A stretch of 64,000 nt of DNA from Flectonema sp. DT1601 (lineage: Eukaryota; Euglenozoa; Diplonemea; Diplonemida; Diplonemidae): contig OZ025810.1 of NCBI GenBank assembly GCA_964019425.1, forward strand, positions 992,001 through 1,056,000, given 5' to 3'. Both the position numbers and the translations under genes were made by a program. Position 1 is the first letter of the stretch. Each line of letters starts with the position of its first letter. The notes under the pieces are model-generated. The model was given only the letters and a program-made list of their open reading frames with translations, was not told the origin of the DNA and did no database searches. Shown here in pieces: positions 8,621 to 16,849 of the stretch.

Positions 8621-10018
8621 ATGGTAAATGCACCATCTGAACGATTGGAACGAGTATCAGCAAGGGGGCTCAATGACACAGTTGAATGGATGAGAAACAC
8701 AGCTATGAAATTACAAAGGGCAGAGACAGGAAAAGATGTTTCCGGTCGAATGCGACAAGTTACAGAACAGGTTCAGAAAGCTATTGAGAAAGAGACAAGA
8801 GATGGAATAAATCTAGTTACGTTATGTTTGAATACAAAAATAACAGAAACAACAACATTAAAAAGAAAACTCCAACGGTCTTTGGAAGCTCTGGAAAGAG
8901 AGATTGAACTTCTAGAAATGCGACAGCGGAGAACCGTTGATCTCATGTTTAATCAACGAAATCCTTTAGAGACTACTCACGCCAGGATGAAAGAAAGAAC
9001 CCTCAGACCCCCACGTGAGAATATCATCGATGCTGTTCAAGAAGCCCTAAAAGAAGAAGCTGCTGGACTAACAGCAAGCGCTGAGCAATTATCACTAAGC
9101 AACTCAGATATGTCAAATTTGTTAAAGAGAATGATTGCATGTAAAAGTGCTCTTCAAGAAGATGTTTCAAACAAATCTCGCGCCTTAGAACTCGACAGAA
9201 GCTGTCTTGAAGTAGAACAGTCTGAGGATAGCTCTATGATTGTCCCCTCTGTTATTAGTGGCCAAAGTGATTTCCGTCATATTAGTAAGCAGAGTTTTAA
9301 TCATCCTGTTGAGTGGAAGCGTCATACTCAAAAATTAATTTCTCTATCGGCTTCTTTGATGGATGAATCATTTCAGGTACGAAAACGAGCAGGTTTACGT
9401 GGCAGGCAATCAATTCAAACACACAAAAGATATGAAGAAAATACAAAATCAAAATTTGAAGGTAAAATACGAGACACCAGCAGACTGTATGATAAACTGT
9501 CTTCCAAGCTAGCTGATGTTGAGAATGAGATTGCTCATCTTCGTAAAGAAAAAGAAGCAGTCACATCAGCACTACGAGAGAAGGAAGGACCTTTGAAGCA
9601 TTGTATGAAGAGACTTGGTTTACGTAGACAACGACCATCAAGAGAAGCAGTCAGAGATGAACCAGAGAGATGTCTTCACAACCAATTAGATAGAATGATG
9701 AACAACATCAGAGAATGTGAAGTCCAACTCAGTCAAATAGTAAAAAGAGAAACCGAATTAACAACTCTCAGACGAGAACTCCTCGACGATCAGAGTGACA
9801 AAGCCACTGCAAAAGAACTTGATTCCGCTCTGCTTTCTTGTACTGACTTGGGAGGATCGAGCTCTTCATTCCCTGCAAACCCAACTCACTTCTTCTTATT
9901 GTCAAGTGGTCGTACATGTGGTTTGGGTTCCAATACTGGTTCTACGTTGCGTTCTAAATTCGCATCGCAGTCGAATCGTCTTACAAGACCACCACGTCCT
10001 AACACTGCACTACGTTAG
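8621..10018 (+). CDS. tektin-family axonemal filament protein
   Basis: 465 residues, mostly coiled coil, in two homologous halves as in tektins. Each half has a cognate of the tektin loop RPNVELCRD: RPPRENIID (~129) and RPSREAVRDEP (~338). Typical tektin helices follow (LQEDVSNKSRALELDRSCL, LREKEGPLKHCMKRLGLR). The C-terminal ~55 residues are Ser/Pro/Arg-rich. Tektins form filaments in or along doublet microtubules, so this implies a motile flagellum. ATG 8621 lies 56 nt after a T-tract/AG acceptor. Length is normal for the family. Confidence 0.8.
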   Translation: MVNAPSERLERVSARGLNDTVEWMRNTAMKLQRAETGKDVSGRMRQVTEQVQKAIEKETRDGINLVTLCLNTKITETTTLKRKLQRSLEALEREIELLEMRQRRTVDLMFNQRNPLETTHARMKERTLRPPRENIIDAVQEALKEEAAGLTASAEQLSLSNSDMSNLLKRMIACKSALQEDVSNKSRALELDRSCLEVEQSEDSSMIVPSVISGQSDFRHISKQSFNHPVEWKRHTQKLISLSASLMDESFQVRKRAGLRGRQSIQTHKRYEENTKSKFEGKIRDTSRLYDKLSSKLADVENEIAHLRKEKEAVTSALREKEGPLKHCMKRLGLRRQRPSREAVRDEPERCLHNQLDRMMNNIRECEVQLSQIVKRETELTTLRRELLDDQSDKATAKELDSALLSCTDLGGSSSSFPANPTHFFLLSSGRTCGLGSNTGSTLRSKFASQSNRLTRPPRPNTALR

Positions 10019-10546
10019 GACTTCTCTTCAATTACTTGTTAAGTGATTGCATCGCAGGGCGATTTTTCGAATATGACGATTCTGGTAACTTGTTAGCTCC
10101 TTATTCTAATGGCGTCATGTTTTGTAGGTTTCTTACAACACGAACAGCTACACAGGAAGGCCGAGTGGTATGACATTTTTTATTTCGTTCAAGTTCATCG
10201 AATATTTCTTTAATGTTCTGTTTAGTTACAACAAACAAAATTCGAAACAGGATCAAGAGAGCAGCATTACATTCATTTCTAATAGCACCACTATTATTTA
10301 TGTACAGTTTTTTTACGAATGTTAACATGTTACTGTATTCTAATCGAGACATGTATAGGTGAGAGGTCTCCCTTAACAGTTTCTCTGATTTATTATAAGC
10401 CGCTTTGACTTGAAGTCAGCAGTCTTAATATTTTTTTTTTGAAAAATATTTCACTGGAAACTCTTTAATTGAAGAAGAAAAGATATATATTTACACTACT
10501 CACTTTTTCCAGTCCCAATATTTTTTTCTTTTTATTTTTTTGTTCT

Positions 10547-10577
10547 TTCGCATATCTCTTACGGGATAGGTGCGAAC
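10547..10577 (+). repeat. twin hairpin, copy 1
   Basis: TTCGCA pairs with TGCGAA; inside, ATCTC pairs with GGGAT around a TTAC loop, with a 3-nt AGG bulge on the right. Preceded by a T-rich tract. Copy 2 differs at one base. Confidence 0.6.
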
Positions 10578-10826
10578 CTTTACATCGGATTTTGTTATCG
10601 AAAATACATTTACTTTGATCAACTGTGAAAAAGCAAAAAACATTAAGTGTGTGTGTTCGTAAATAGGGTTATGAGATCTGCCTAGCAGCGGGGAAAAAAA
10701 AAAAAGAAGAAGAAAAAAGCAGCGCCAATCCCTATGCATGAAGTGATTCTTTAGCCCTATTGTACTTCGACGGGAATTACCGAACAAACTCGTTTATTTC
10801 ACTTTTTTTTATTTTCTCTTTTTTTT

Positions 10827-10857
10827 TTCGCATATCTCTTACGGGATTGGTGCGAAC
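10827..10857 (+). repeat. twin hairpin, copy 2
   Basis: Same nested stem as copy 1 over 31 nt with a single A/T difference in the bulge region. Flanks differ on the right, so the conserved unit is the hairpin itself plus the upstream T-tract. Confidence 0.6.
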
Positions 10858-11060
10858 AGGTTACGAGAGTTGTATTTTTTTTTTTTATTTTATTAGTTTG
10901 TACTAATTCGCTAGTCTAGCGCAACTCAGTTATCGAAGCTATGCATGTTAGCAAGACGTGAACGGTTCTTTGACTTTTCAGTTCTACACTGTTCGTTCAC
11001 AGAATGTTGGGCAGCACACGTAAACCTCCTTTAACTTTATCAGTTTTAAGTCGGTTCACG

Positions 11061-11149
11061 GGGTTTCGTGACACAAAACAAAACATCACAGTTGTTATAT
11101 TACTATTTTCTGTATAGTAGTTTTAAGATAAAAAACCAATTCTTTTTTT
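11061..11149 (+). repeat. ~88-nt dispersed repeat, copy 1
   Basis: Begins GGTTTCGTG and ends in a T-run; shares a long central block (TATATTACTATTTTCTGTAT) with the copy at 39118-39203. Small stems are possible at GTTTcGTG/CACAAAAC and TACTAT/ATAGTA. The T-run at its end would suit a Pol III terminator, but this is not proven. Confidence 0.6.
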
Positions 11150-11187
11150 ATTTAATATTCTTTTTTAATACAGTGAATGCAAGTGCA

Positions 11188-11769
11188 ATGATTGGAGCAG
11201 ACTTGCTGCTGAAAGCAGCATTGCAATTCATTGAAACGATAAACCCTTCGTTGAGGTACTTTGAAAGAGCTGTTGCCGACTATCTCGAGAGTGATAACAG
11301 AGACTGGCGATTAGAAACAACAATTGCAATAACTACACTAGTGACAGTGATAGTGTTTATAATTAAATTGAGACCCCGAAACACAACAGAAGAACCAGAC
11401 TACGAAACTAACAACATCTTAAAATTCTGTCAGCAGTGTGCTGACGAAGGACTTTATTCAAAAGATGAATATCTGAACTCCTCATTTATGCATCCATTCA
11501 ATGAGAGTTTTCCACCAATCTATCTCAACTTAACTGAAAAGCTTCATGCCAGACACGGTAAAGCCCATGAACCATTAAATATCCAATACGAATACAGCAG
11601 AGAACAGAGACGTTGGGTTTGTAGAAAATGTAACGAAGTCGATAGGAAGGAAGATCGAATAGCGCAGCATTGCAAAACTTGTCGAAAATCCCTACCAAGG
11701 GAATACTATCCGGAGCGTGGTTGGTGGCCTCAGTATACTATACCGGAGTGCCAGGGTCATGGTGAGTAG
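11188..11769 (+). CDS. single-pass membrane protein with zinc-ribbon-like domain
   Basis: 193 residues from ATG 11188, 15 nt after a TTTTTTAATACAG acceptor; the frame opens further left but an ATG there is lacking. Residues ~50-65 (ITTLVTVIVFIIKL) are a transmembrane segment. The C-terminal domain has WVCRKCNEV and later HCKTCRKS, two CxxC pairs suggesting a zinc ribbon, plus an isolated FCQQC upstream. No named family recognised. A 4-codon uORF overlaps the start. The last codons read GGTGAGTAG, which contains a donor-like GTGAGT, but no convincing downstream exon was found. Confidence 0.6.
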   Translation: MIGADLLLKAALQFIETINPSLRYFERAVADYLESDNRDWRLETTIAITTLVTVIVFIIKLRPRNTTEEPDYETNNILKFCQQCADEGLYSKDEYLNSSFMHPFNESFPPIYLNLTEKLHARHGKAHEPLNIQYEYSREQRRWVCRKCNEVDRKEDRIAQHCKTCRKSLPREYYPERGWWPQYTIPECQGHGE

Positions 11770-11862
11770 TTTAATATTTGTTGTTATTCTTTTCTTTTTT
11801 TTCTCCTTTTTCATAACACTTCGATAATGACCGTGTCGCCTAACCCACACACGAAGTATCTT

Positions 11863-11888
11863 ATGAGGGAGAGGCATCGTTCCCTCAT
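11863..11888 (+). other. perfect 8-bp hairpin in 3' flank
   Basis: ATGAGGGA, 10-nt loop, TCCCTCAT, located 94 nt after the stop of the zinc-ribbon gene and before the GILT acceptor. Possible 3' UTR structure. Confidence 0.5.
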
Positions 11889-11972
11889 TCTTATTTATTA
11901 TTTCGTTTTATTAGTTATCACAATTCTCTACAATTCAATAACAGACACTAAAAAAAAAAAAAAAAAAAAACG

Positions 11973-12548
11973 ATGAAATCATTAATTGCGATGTTGTGTG
12001 CAGTCGGTACTGTTTCAGCAGGTGTACCAGCAATGTTAATTGAGTGGCAGGGATGTCCAGACTGTACGAGATATGGTGACGGGTTAGTTACTGAAGGATT
12101 GAATAAGAAACTTGGACCACTGATGAACTTAACGGTTTTGTATATTGATGGTCATCATCCTGGAATCAAGGCTGATCCAAAATTCAGTCCGTTTGCCGCA
12201 TGCGCTCAGTATGTTAGCACAACAGATGTAGACTACAGCTGGTATAGTGTTCTCGCATGTGCCAATCCTGGAAAAACTATTTCTGAGTGTGAAAAATCTA
12301 CCGGATTCAACTCTTCTCATTCAACTTTAATAAATAATTGCATTGCAAACAGTACTTTATCAGGTAAGTTGGTGACACAAATGCACTCAAAGGCCTCTTC
12401 TTTGGCCAGTGATTTCCCTTGGGCAATTGTTGCTGGAAAGACGATGCCAGAACCAGACACTCACGATGACAAAATAAAACCTTTTATTGATACTGTCTGT
12501 GAGAATGCACCAAAGAGCGCTGCTGCTGCCACCCCTGCATGTCAGTAG
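11973..12548 (+). CDS. GILT-like secreted/lysosomal thiol reductase
   Basis: 191 residues with a signal peptide (MKSLIAMLCAVGTVSAG). A CPDC redox motif at ~28-31 follows a beta strand (AMLIEWQG), as in the thioredoxin-like fold of gamma-interferon-inducible lysosomal thiol reductase. Further paired cysteines (AACAQY, VLACANPG, ECEKSTGF, NNCIANS, TVCENAP) fit the GILT pattern. GILT reduces disulfides of endocytosed proteins at acid pH. NxS/T glycosylation sites are present. An A21 run ends two bases before the start codon. Family likely, location inferred. Confidence 0.75.
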   Translation: MKSLIAMLCAVGTVSAGVPAMLIEWQGCPDCTRYGDGLVTEGLNKKLGPLMNLTVLYIDGHHPGIKADPKFSPFAACAQYVSTTDVDYSWYSVLACANPGKTISECEKSTGFNSSHSTLINNCIANSTLSGKLVTQMHSKASSLASDFPWAIVAGKTMPEPDTHDDKIKPFIDTVCENAPKSAAAATPACQ

Positions 12549-12911
12549 TAGAATACACATACTTGTGTGTGTTGTTAGTTTTTTATTGTTCACGAGTGAT
12601 TGTTTTTTTTATATAAATTTCAGTAATCTTTACTACATCGCAGAAAAACATTGTTTCTGTCGAATTATTTGCGTAATTCCTCTCCACCCCCCCAATACAT
12701 AACGTAACATAGAAAAAAAAAAACATAAAATAATTTAAAAAAAAACGTCCTTGTTACATTTAAAGCAGACTGATGGTTATTTTTTCTTTCATTCTCTGTT
12801 TTTTTATTTCTCTTAGCTTAAACATGTGTTTTTTGTTTTTTGAATTTTTATTTATTCGGATTCCCCCCCCCTTCCACAGAGGTATCTAAAAGTTTAATTA
12901 AATAAACAAAA
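12549..12911 (+). other. spacer
   Basis: No gene. A/T runs are shorter here; C9 precedes CTTCCACAG (AG at 12878-12879), the probable trans-splice acceptor of the next gene, 33 nt before its start. Confidence 0.55.
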
Positions 12912-13562
12912 ATGGCCTTCCGTCGTACATTGATGGCTCTTGAAAGGCAGCCAGTTGTTGAGAGAATTTGCGAAACCGTCCCATTCGTGGGAGCTCCTGT
13001 TGTATGTTACTACTAATACTGGTTTTGTGACAAAAAAAACAAAAAAAAACAAAAAAAAAACAATTAATAAAAACACAGGCCGCATTCATGAACAAGAATA
13101 CCTACGCTGAGCTTGCTGAGCTTAGAAAGGAACAGGACCCAGCCGCCGCTGTTACCTACAAATTCATTGAGGAACAGAAGAAATTAGTCGCATACAGACT
13201 ATCAAGACTCAGTGATGAGTGGGAATCATTCCAAGAGAACGTATGTCTATTATTTACAATGAATTTTGATGTAGTAAAAAACAGGTTATAAACGAATACT
13301 AAAAACAGCCAATGCCAGTCGGTCTTGATGGAGCGCTCCTCTTCCTCAGAACGGTGATAATGACTGCTTTGTCATTCAGCTTCATGTATGTTTTTGATTG
13401 TTTCATTGGCGAAAGAACTGTTTTTTTCTTTCTTAGGACAACTCGATATAAATAATTATTCAAATCAGGTACTACGTCGGCGCAAGCGGAAGGGGTTACG
13501 AACTTCCAGTCGTTGGCATTTTGTTCGGAAAGCCATTTGCAATCCCGTCAACTGCTCAGTAG
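12912..13562 (+). CDS. small spliced membrane protein, four exons (unknown)
   Basis: Exons 12912-13001, 13079-13240, 13309-13385 and 13469-13562 join in frame to 140 residues. Introns of 77, 68 and 83 nt all start GTATGT and end in CAG. The product starts MAFRRTLMALERQPVVER, has a charged helical middle (NTYAELAELRKEQDP, FIEEQKKLVAYRLSRL), one hydrophobic segment (~107-122, LLFLRTVIMTALSFSFM) and ends LFGKPFAIPSTAQ. The basic start and size resemble small mitochondrial inner-membrane complex subunits, but no family is recognised. Splice sites and frame restoration make the gene itself convincing. Confidence 0.7.
13002..13078 (+). other. spliceosomal intron 1 of the small membrane protein
   Basis: 77 nt, GTATGT donor, CAG acceptor preceded by an A-rich tract rather than pyrimidines. 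A TACTAAT box lies close to the donor. Phase 0. Confidence 0.75.
13241..13308 (+). other. spliceosomal intron 2 of the small membrane protein
   Basis: 68 nt, GTATGT donor; the CAG at 13306-13308 keeps the frame (phase 0) and follows AATACTAAAAA. An upstream CAG at ~13282-13284 would put in-frame stops after the junction. Confidence 0.7.
13386..13468 (+). other. spliceosomal intron 3 of the small membrane protein
   Basis: 83 nt, GTATGT donor splits an ATG codon (AT|G), acceptor AAATCAG. Phase 2, and the downstream frame runs to TAG 13560-13562. Confidence 0.75.
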
Positions 13563-14101
13563 GAAGTGCCGTTCTCTGAAAGATGCTTTTTTTAACTGAA
13601 GTCTTGAAGGGAAAAAAAAAAAAAAAAAAACATAGTGTGTTATTCCCCTCCTTTCCCTGGGTACTTTTGTCTTCCCCCATTTTTTGTTTCTCTTCAGTTT
13701 TGGGACTCTTCGTTCTTCTTCTTTGCTGTCTCTTCGCTCTTACCTTTTCTATTGTAGCAGCGAGCATCTTTCTTAGTGAATTAGAGCATCAGGGAAATGC
13801 CCCTGTGCGGGTTGTGTGTGTGTGGGAGTTGTCTTTACGACGGGTATTTTCTCGGGAGTGAAGGGAATTATAATATCAAAAGCAATGAGTCCATTCTTAT
13901 TTCTATTTTTAGTGAGTTTTTTTTAAAAAAAAAAAAAAAAAAGATTTTTTGTTAATATGTATGGATTCTACGACATTATTGTTTCCCTTCCAACAGCCAC
14001 CACATTGACAGTTTAGTAGGTAAAGTTTGTAAGTGACATTCAAACGGATATACGTAATTTTACGTGACTCTTTTATGTACAACAGCCCCACAAAACAAAC
14101 A
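13563..14101 (+). other. spacer
   Basis: No gene. A19 near 13612-13630, adjoining T/A runs near 13918-13943, and two candidate acceptors (AG 13995-13996 after CCCTTCCAAC, and AG 14084-14085). The second avoids an upstream out-of-frame ATG. Confidence 0.5.
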
Positions 14102-15034
14102 ATGATGAGAAGAACCGTTACCAGTATGATGAGGCACCCTAATGTCACTGCGGACGTTAGAAGAGCTTCCCTTCAGAAGCTGATCGCTGAAAAGGGATAC
14201 GTAAACGCATTGGAAGCTCACTCTGGTTTGAGTGGACTTGTTGTTGAACACGCAAGAGGAGCAAATGGAGAAATGTTTGACTGCACTTGGTCATCATCAT
14301 TAACATCATCGACTGTGATGGCAAAGCCAGACATCGAAACTGTTGACACCACCGCAAGACTTCGTATTTGTGATGAAGTTCTGGATGTTACTTCACTCCC
14401 AATGATCTACGATGGAGACACTGGTGGTCATCCAGAAGTGTTTCACTTCACTGTCAAGTCACTTGAGAGAATGGGGGTTTCCGCCTGCATCATTGAAGAC
14501 AAGACTGGTTTGAAGCAAAACTCTCTTTTTGGAACTGAAAGAAAACAGCAGCTTGCTGATATATCAGACTTCCAGGAGAAAATTGCAAGGGGTAAAGATG
14601 CTCAAATTACAAAGGAGTTTATGATCTTTGCCAGACTTGAGGCTCTTATTGCTGGATGGGGTCAGGAGGAGGCTTTGAAGCGTGCTGAGGCATTCTTAGA
14701 GGCTGGTGCTGATGGTGTTATGATCCACTCAAAGGAGAAAGATGGAAAAGAAATCATGGAATTCTTAGAGCAGTACAACAAACTACCAAACAGAAAGATG
14801 GTTGTTGTTGTTCCAACTACCTACAACTCCTTCACTGAGAAGGAGTTACACGAGGCTGGAGCTTCTATTATCATTCACGCTAATCAACTGATTCGTGCAG
14901 CATACCCTGCTATGCAGAATGTCGCCAACTCTATTCTTACCAACCATCGTAGTCAGCAGGCTGATGAACATCTTATGTCAGTCAAAAAGATCCTCGAACT
15001 TATCGACGATGGTGCTGGCAAGAAGAAGAACTAA
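14102..15034 (+). CDS. pepM: phosphoenolpyruvate phosphomutase
   Basis: 310 residues of the isocitrate lyase/PEP mutase superfamily. PEP mutase converts phosphoenolpyruvate to phosphonopyruvate, the entry step of phosphonate biosynthesis. Diagnostic parts: EAHSGLSGLVVE (~38), TWSSSLTSS (~62), YDGDTGG with Mg-binding Asp (~104), and the PEP mutase signature EDKTGLKQNSLFG (~132-144), which isocitrate lyases lack. ARLEAL and GADGVMIHSKEKDG follow in order. The N-terminus MMRRTVTSMMRHP is basic and could target mitochondria. ATG 14102 is chosen because the frame upstream opens only at a GTG. The KKKN tail is short. No partner enzymes (decarboxylase, transaminase) are nearby. Confidence 0.9.
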   Translation: MMRRTVTSMMRHPNVTADVRRASLQKLIAEKGYVNALEAHSGLSGLVVEHARGANGEMFDCTWSSSLTSSTVMAKPDIETVDTTARLRICDEVLDVTSLPMIYDGDTGGHPEVFHFTVKSLERMGVSACIIEDKTGLKQNSLFGTERKQQLADISDFQEKIARGKDAQITKEFMIFARLEALIAGWGQEEALKRAEAFLEAGADGVMIHSKEKDGKEIMEFLEQYNKLPNRKMVVVVPTTYNSFTEKELHEAGASIIIHANQLIRAAYPAMQNVANSILTNHRSQQADEHLMSVKKILELIDDGAGKKKN

Positions 15035-15682
15035 ATATCGCAGTCTTCCAAAAAAAAAAAAAAAAAAAAAAAATCCTTTTCATTGTTTCGAGAGAGAAAA
15101 AAAAAAAAAAAAAAGAAAGGCAGACTCTGTTATTTAATTCATGAGGACTGAAAATTTCAAAGAGTTTTCTCGTTTCCCCCCCTTTTTTTTTGGTTTTTTC
15201 AAGTTTTCTCAAGTTTATTTTTGGGTATTGTGCAGTTGCTATCTTCCCTGGCTAGGCACACTTAAATGTTATCTTGAATCTGTGAAAAAACATAAGTGTG
15301 TAAAAGATTAAATATAATGTTTATTTATTCTTCGTGGTCGCCCTCGCGATTTTTCCTTTTTGTTCCGAGTAAGAAAAAAAAAAAAAAAAAAAAAAAAAAA
15401 ATGCATGCTCTTTTTCTCTTTTTCTCCATTCTTCTTTTTTATTTCAATAAGGAAGATGGCGGTTGTTTATTCCCCGTAACAGAAATCCCATTGAGGCTGG
15501 GGGGTGGTGATATCCATTAGTTGAGATGAGGGTGTTGTATCTGTGATGGGAGATAATTCATGTTTTAACCTGTTGGACCTTATCATCTGATTTTCCACGA
15601 GAGAGAAGGGGAAAAAAAAAAAAAAAAAAAAAAAAATATTGCTTTGATAATAATCTTCTTTTAAAACACAGATATATAAGAA
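15035..15682 (+). other. spacer with long A runs
   Basis: No gene. A23 near 15051, A18 near 15098, A27 near 15374 and A26 near 15612. The acceptor AG at 15670-15671 follows ATCTTCTTTTAAAACAC. Confidence 0.6.
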
Positions 15683-16849
15683 ATGAATCGATTATTGTGG
15701 TCAGCTCTGACTGTAGTGGGTGGGTTCTCTGTCTTTGTACCGACTTGCGTAGAAGAATCAGCATTTCGGTCTCAAGAACTTACTGTTGACTATCAGTTTG
15801 GAACTGAGGGAACTGAAGAAGTAATTCGTTTTAATGTGACCTTAACACCAACATCGCTGGTACGCTTTTGGGGGGCAGTTGGATTCAGCAGCTCTCGCCC
15901 GTCTGGAATGGCCGGTATTTATTCTTGGGCTTTAGCAACCTCTGAAACTGCTGTAAAGGATATGCAGCCCACAGGTGGATTCTACGCACCTCCACAAGAT
16001 ACAACTCAAAATGTTAACACTATCTCATATGCTAATAGCGGTGGAAGTATTAAAGCTGTTTTTATCGTTCCACTTAATTCAGGTGACACCAATGACTTGG
16101 TGTTGTCAAAGGGGTTGAGAACTAATTTAGTTACGGCATTCGGAGATATTGCTGCAGGTTCTAGTAGTTGGCTAATTCACAAATCAGCGAATAGACAAAG
16201 TCAGGGATTCACTCTTAAATGTGTTGCGATTGCAGTACCGGCGACAGGGATTCCAACAAATATACCGACAAGTGTCCCCACAACGACACCGACAAATGTC
16301 CCCACAACAACACCGACGGGTGTCCCCACAACAACACCGACGGGTGTCCCCGCAACGACGCGGACAGGTGTCCCCACAACGACACCAACAGCTGTTCCCG
16401 CAGCAATACGGACAGGTGTCCCCACAACGATACCGACAGGGGTTCCTACTAAGGAAGTGGTGACAACTATTCCAACTACTGCACCAGTTCCTATCGCTCC
16501 GACTAGTAATACTTCTGCACCTGCTCACATGAATATTCCGGAATCCGAACCTGAAAACTCTACTTCATCTCCAAAAAATGACACTCCTACAGTAACTGTA
16601 ACTACTATGTTTGAGTTAACTTCTAGTGGGAGTGATAATCCAGTGTGGTTACCTGCATTCTTTGCTGGTGTTGCTCTTATCATAGTTGGCATTATAGGTT
16701 ACAGTGTGTTCATTCGTCGAAACAAAGGAGGTGTTCAGTTTGGTAAAAATATTAACGAAGCCAACAATTATGACAACAATGAAGCTGCGACTGTTTTGTT
16801 GGAAGAAAAACCTCCTTCAATAAACGGGCAAGACGGTATTATGTTGTAG
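15683..16849 (+). CDS. DOMON-like surface protein with mucin repeats
   Basis: 388 residues: signal peptide (~1-20), DOMON-like domain (~30-170; RFWGAVGFSSSRPSGMAG, then QPTGGFYAPPQDTTQN, then SGDTNDLVLSKGL and VTAFGD), a Thr/Pro repeat stalk with an 8-residue unit of type TTPTGVPT (~193-255), a second Ser/Thr/Pro-rich stretch, a transmembrane helix (~317-338, PAFFAGVALIIVGIIGYSVFI) and a 50-residue cytosolic tail. DOMON domains bind haem or sugar ligands; which applies cannot be told. The stalk is likely heavily O-glycosylated. ATG lies 12 nt after an AG acceptor. Confidence 0.75.
   Translation: MNRLLWSALTVVGGFSVFVPTCVEESAFRSQELTVDYQFGTEGTEEVIRFNVTLTPTSLVRFWGAVGFSSSRPSGMAGIYSWALATSETAVKDMQPTGGFYAPPQDTTQNVNTISYANSGGSIKAVFIVPLNSGDTNDLVLSKGLRTNLVTAFGDIAAGSSSWLIHKSANRQSQGFTLKCVAIAVPATGIPTNIPTSVPTTTPTNVPTTTPTGVPTTTPTGVPATTRTGVPTTTPTAVPAAIRTGVPTTIPTGVPTKEVVTTIPTTAPVPIAPTSNTSAPAHMNIPESEPENSTSSPKNDTPTVTVTTMFELTSSGSDNPVWLPAFFAGVALIIVGIIGYSVFIRRNKGGVQFGKNINEANNYDNNEAATVLLEEKPPSINGQDGIML
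16263..16450 (+). repeat. 24-bp coding minisatellite (mucin stalk)
   Basis: About eight tandem copies of a 24-bp unit (GTCCCCACAACGACACCGAC and variants) encode TTPTGVPT. It is strikingly GC-rich against its surroundings. Confidence 0.85.

Larger units (their letters stand above)
10019..11187 (+). other. non-coding spacer with twin hairpins and a dispersed repeat
   Basis: No gene seen. Holds two near-identical hairpins 280 bp apart (10547-10577 and 10827-10857) and one copy of a ~88-nt repeat (11061-11149). The acceptor AG at 11172-11173 follows a T-rich tract. Confidence 0.55.

Noticed and set aside
11061-11149. Spliced-leader RNA gene
   Set aside because: TTTCTGTA recalls euglenozoan leaders, but there is no convincing leader exon followed by a donor and an Sm site, and no tandem array.
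14102-15034. Isocitrate lyase for the gene at 14102
   Set aside because: The EDKxxxKxNS signature and overall pattern are those of PEP mutase.
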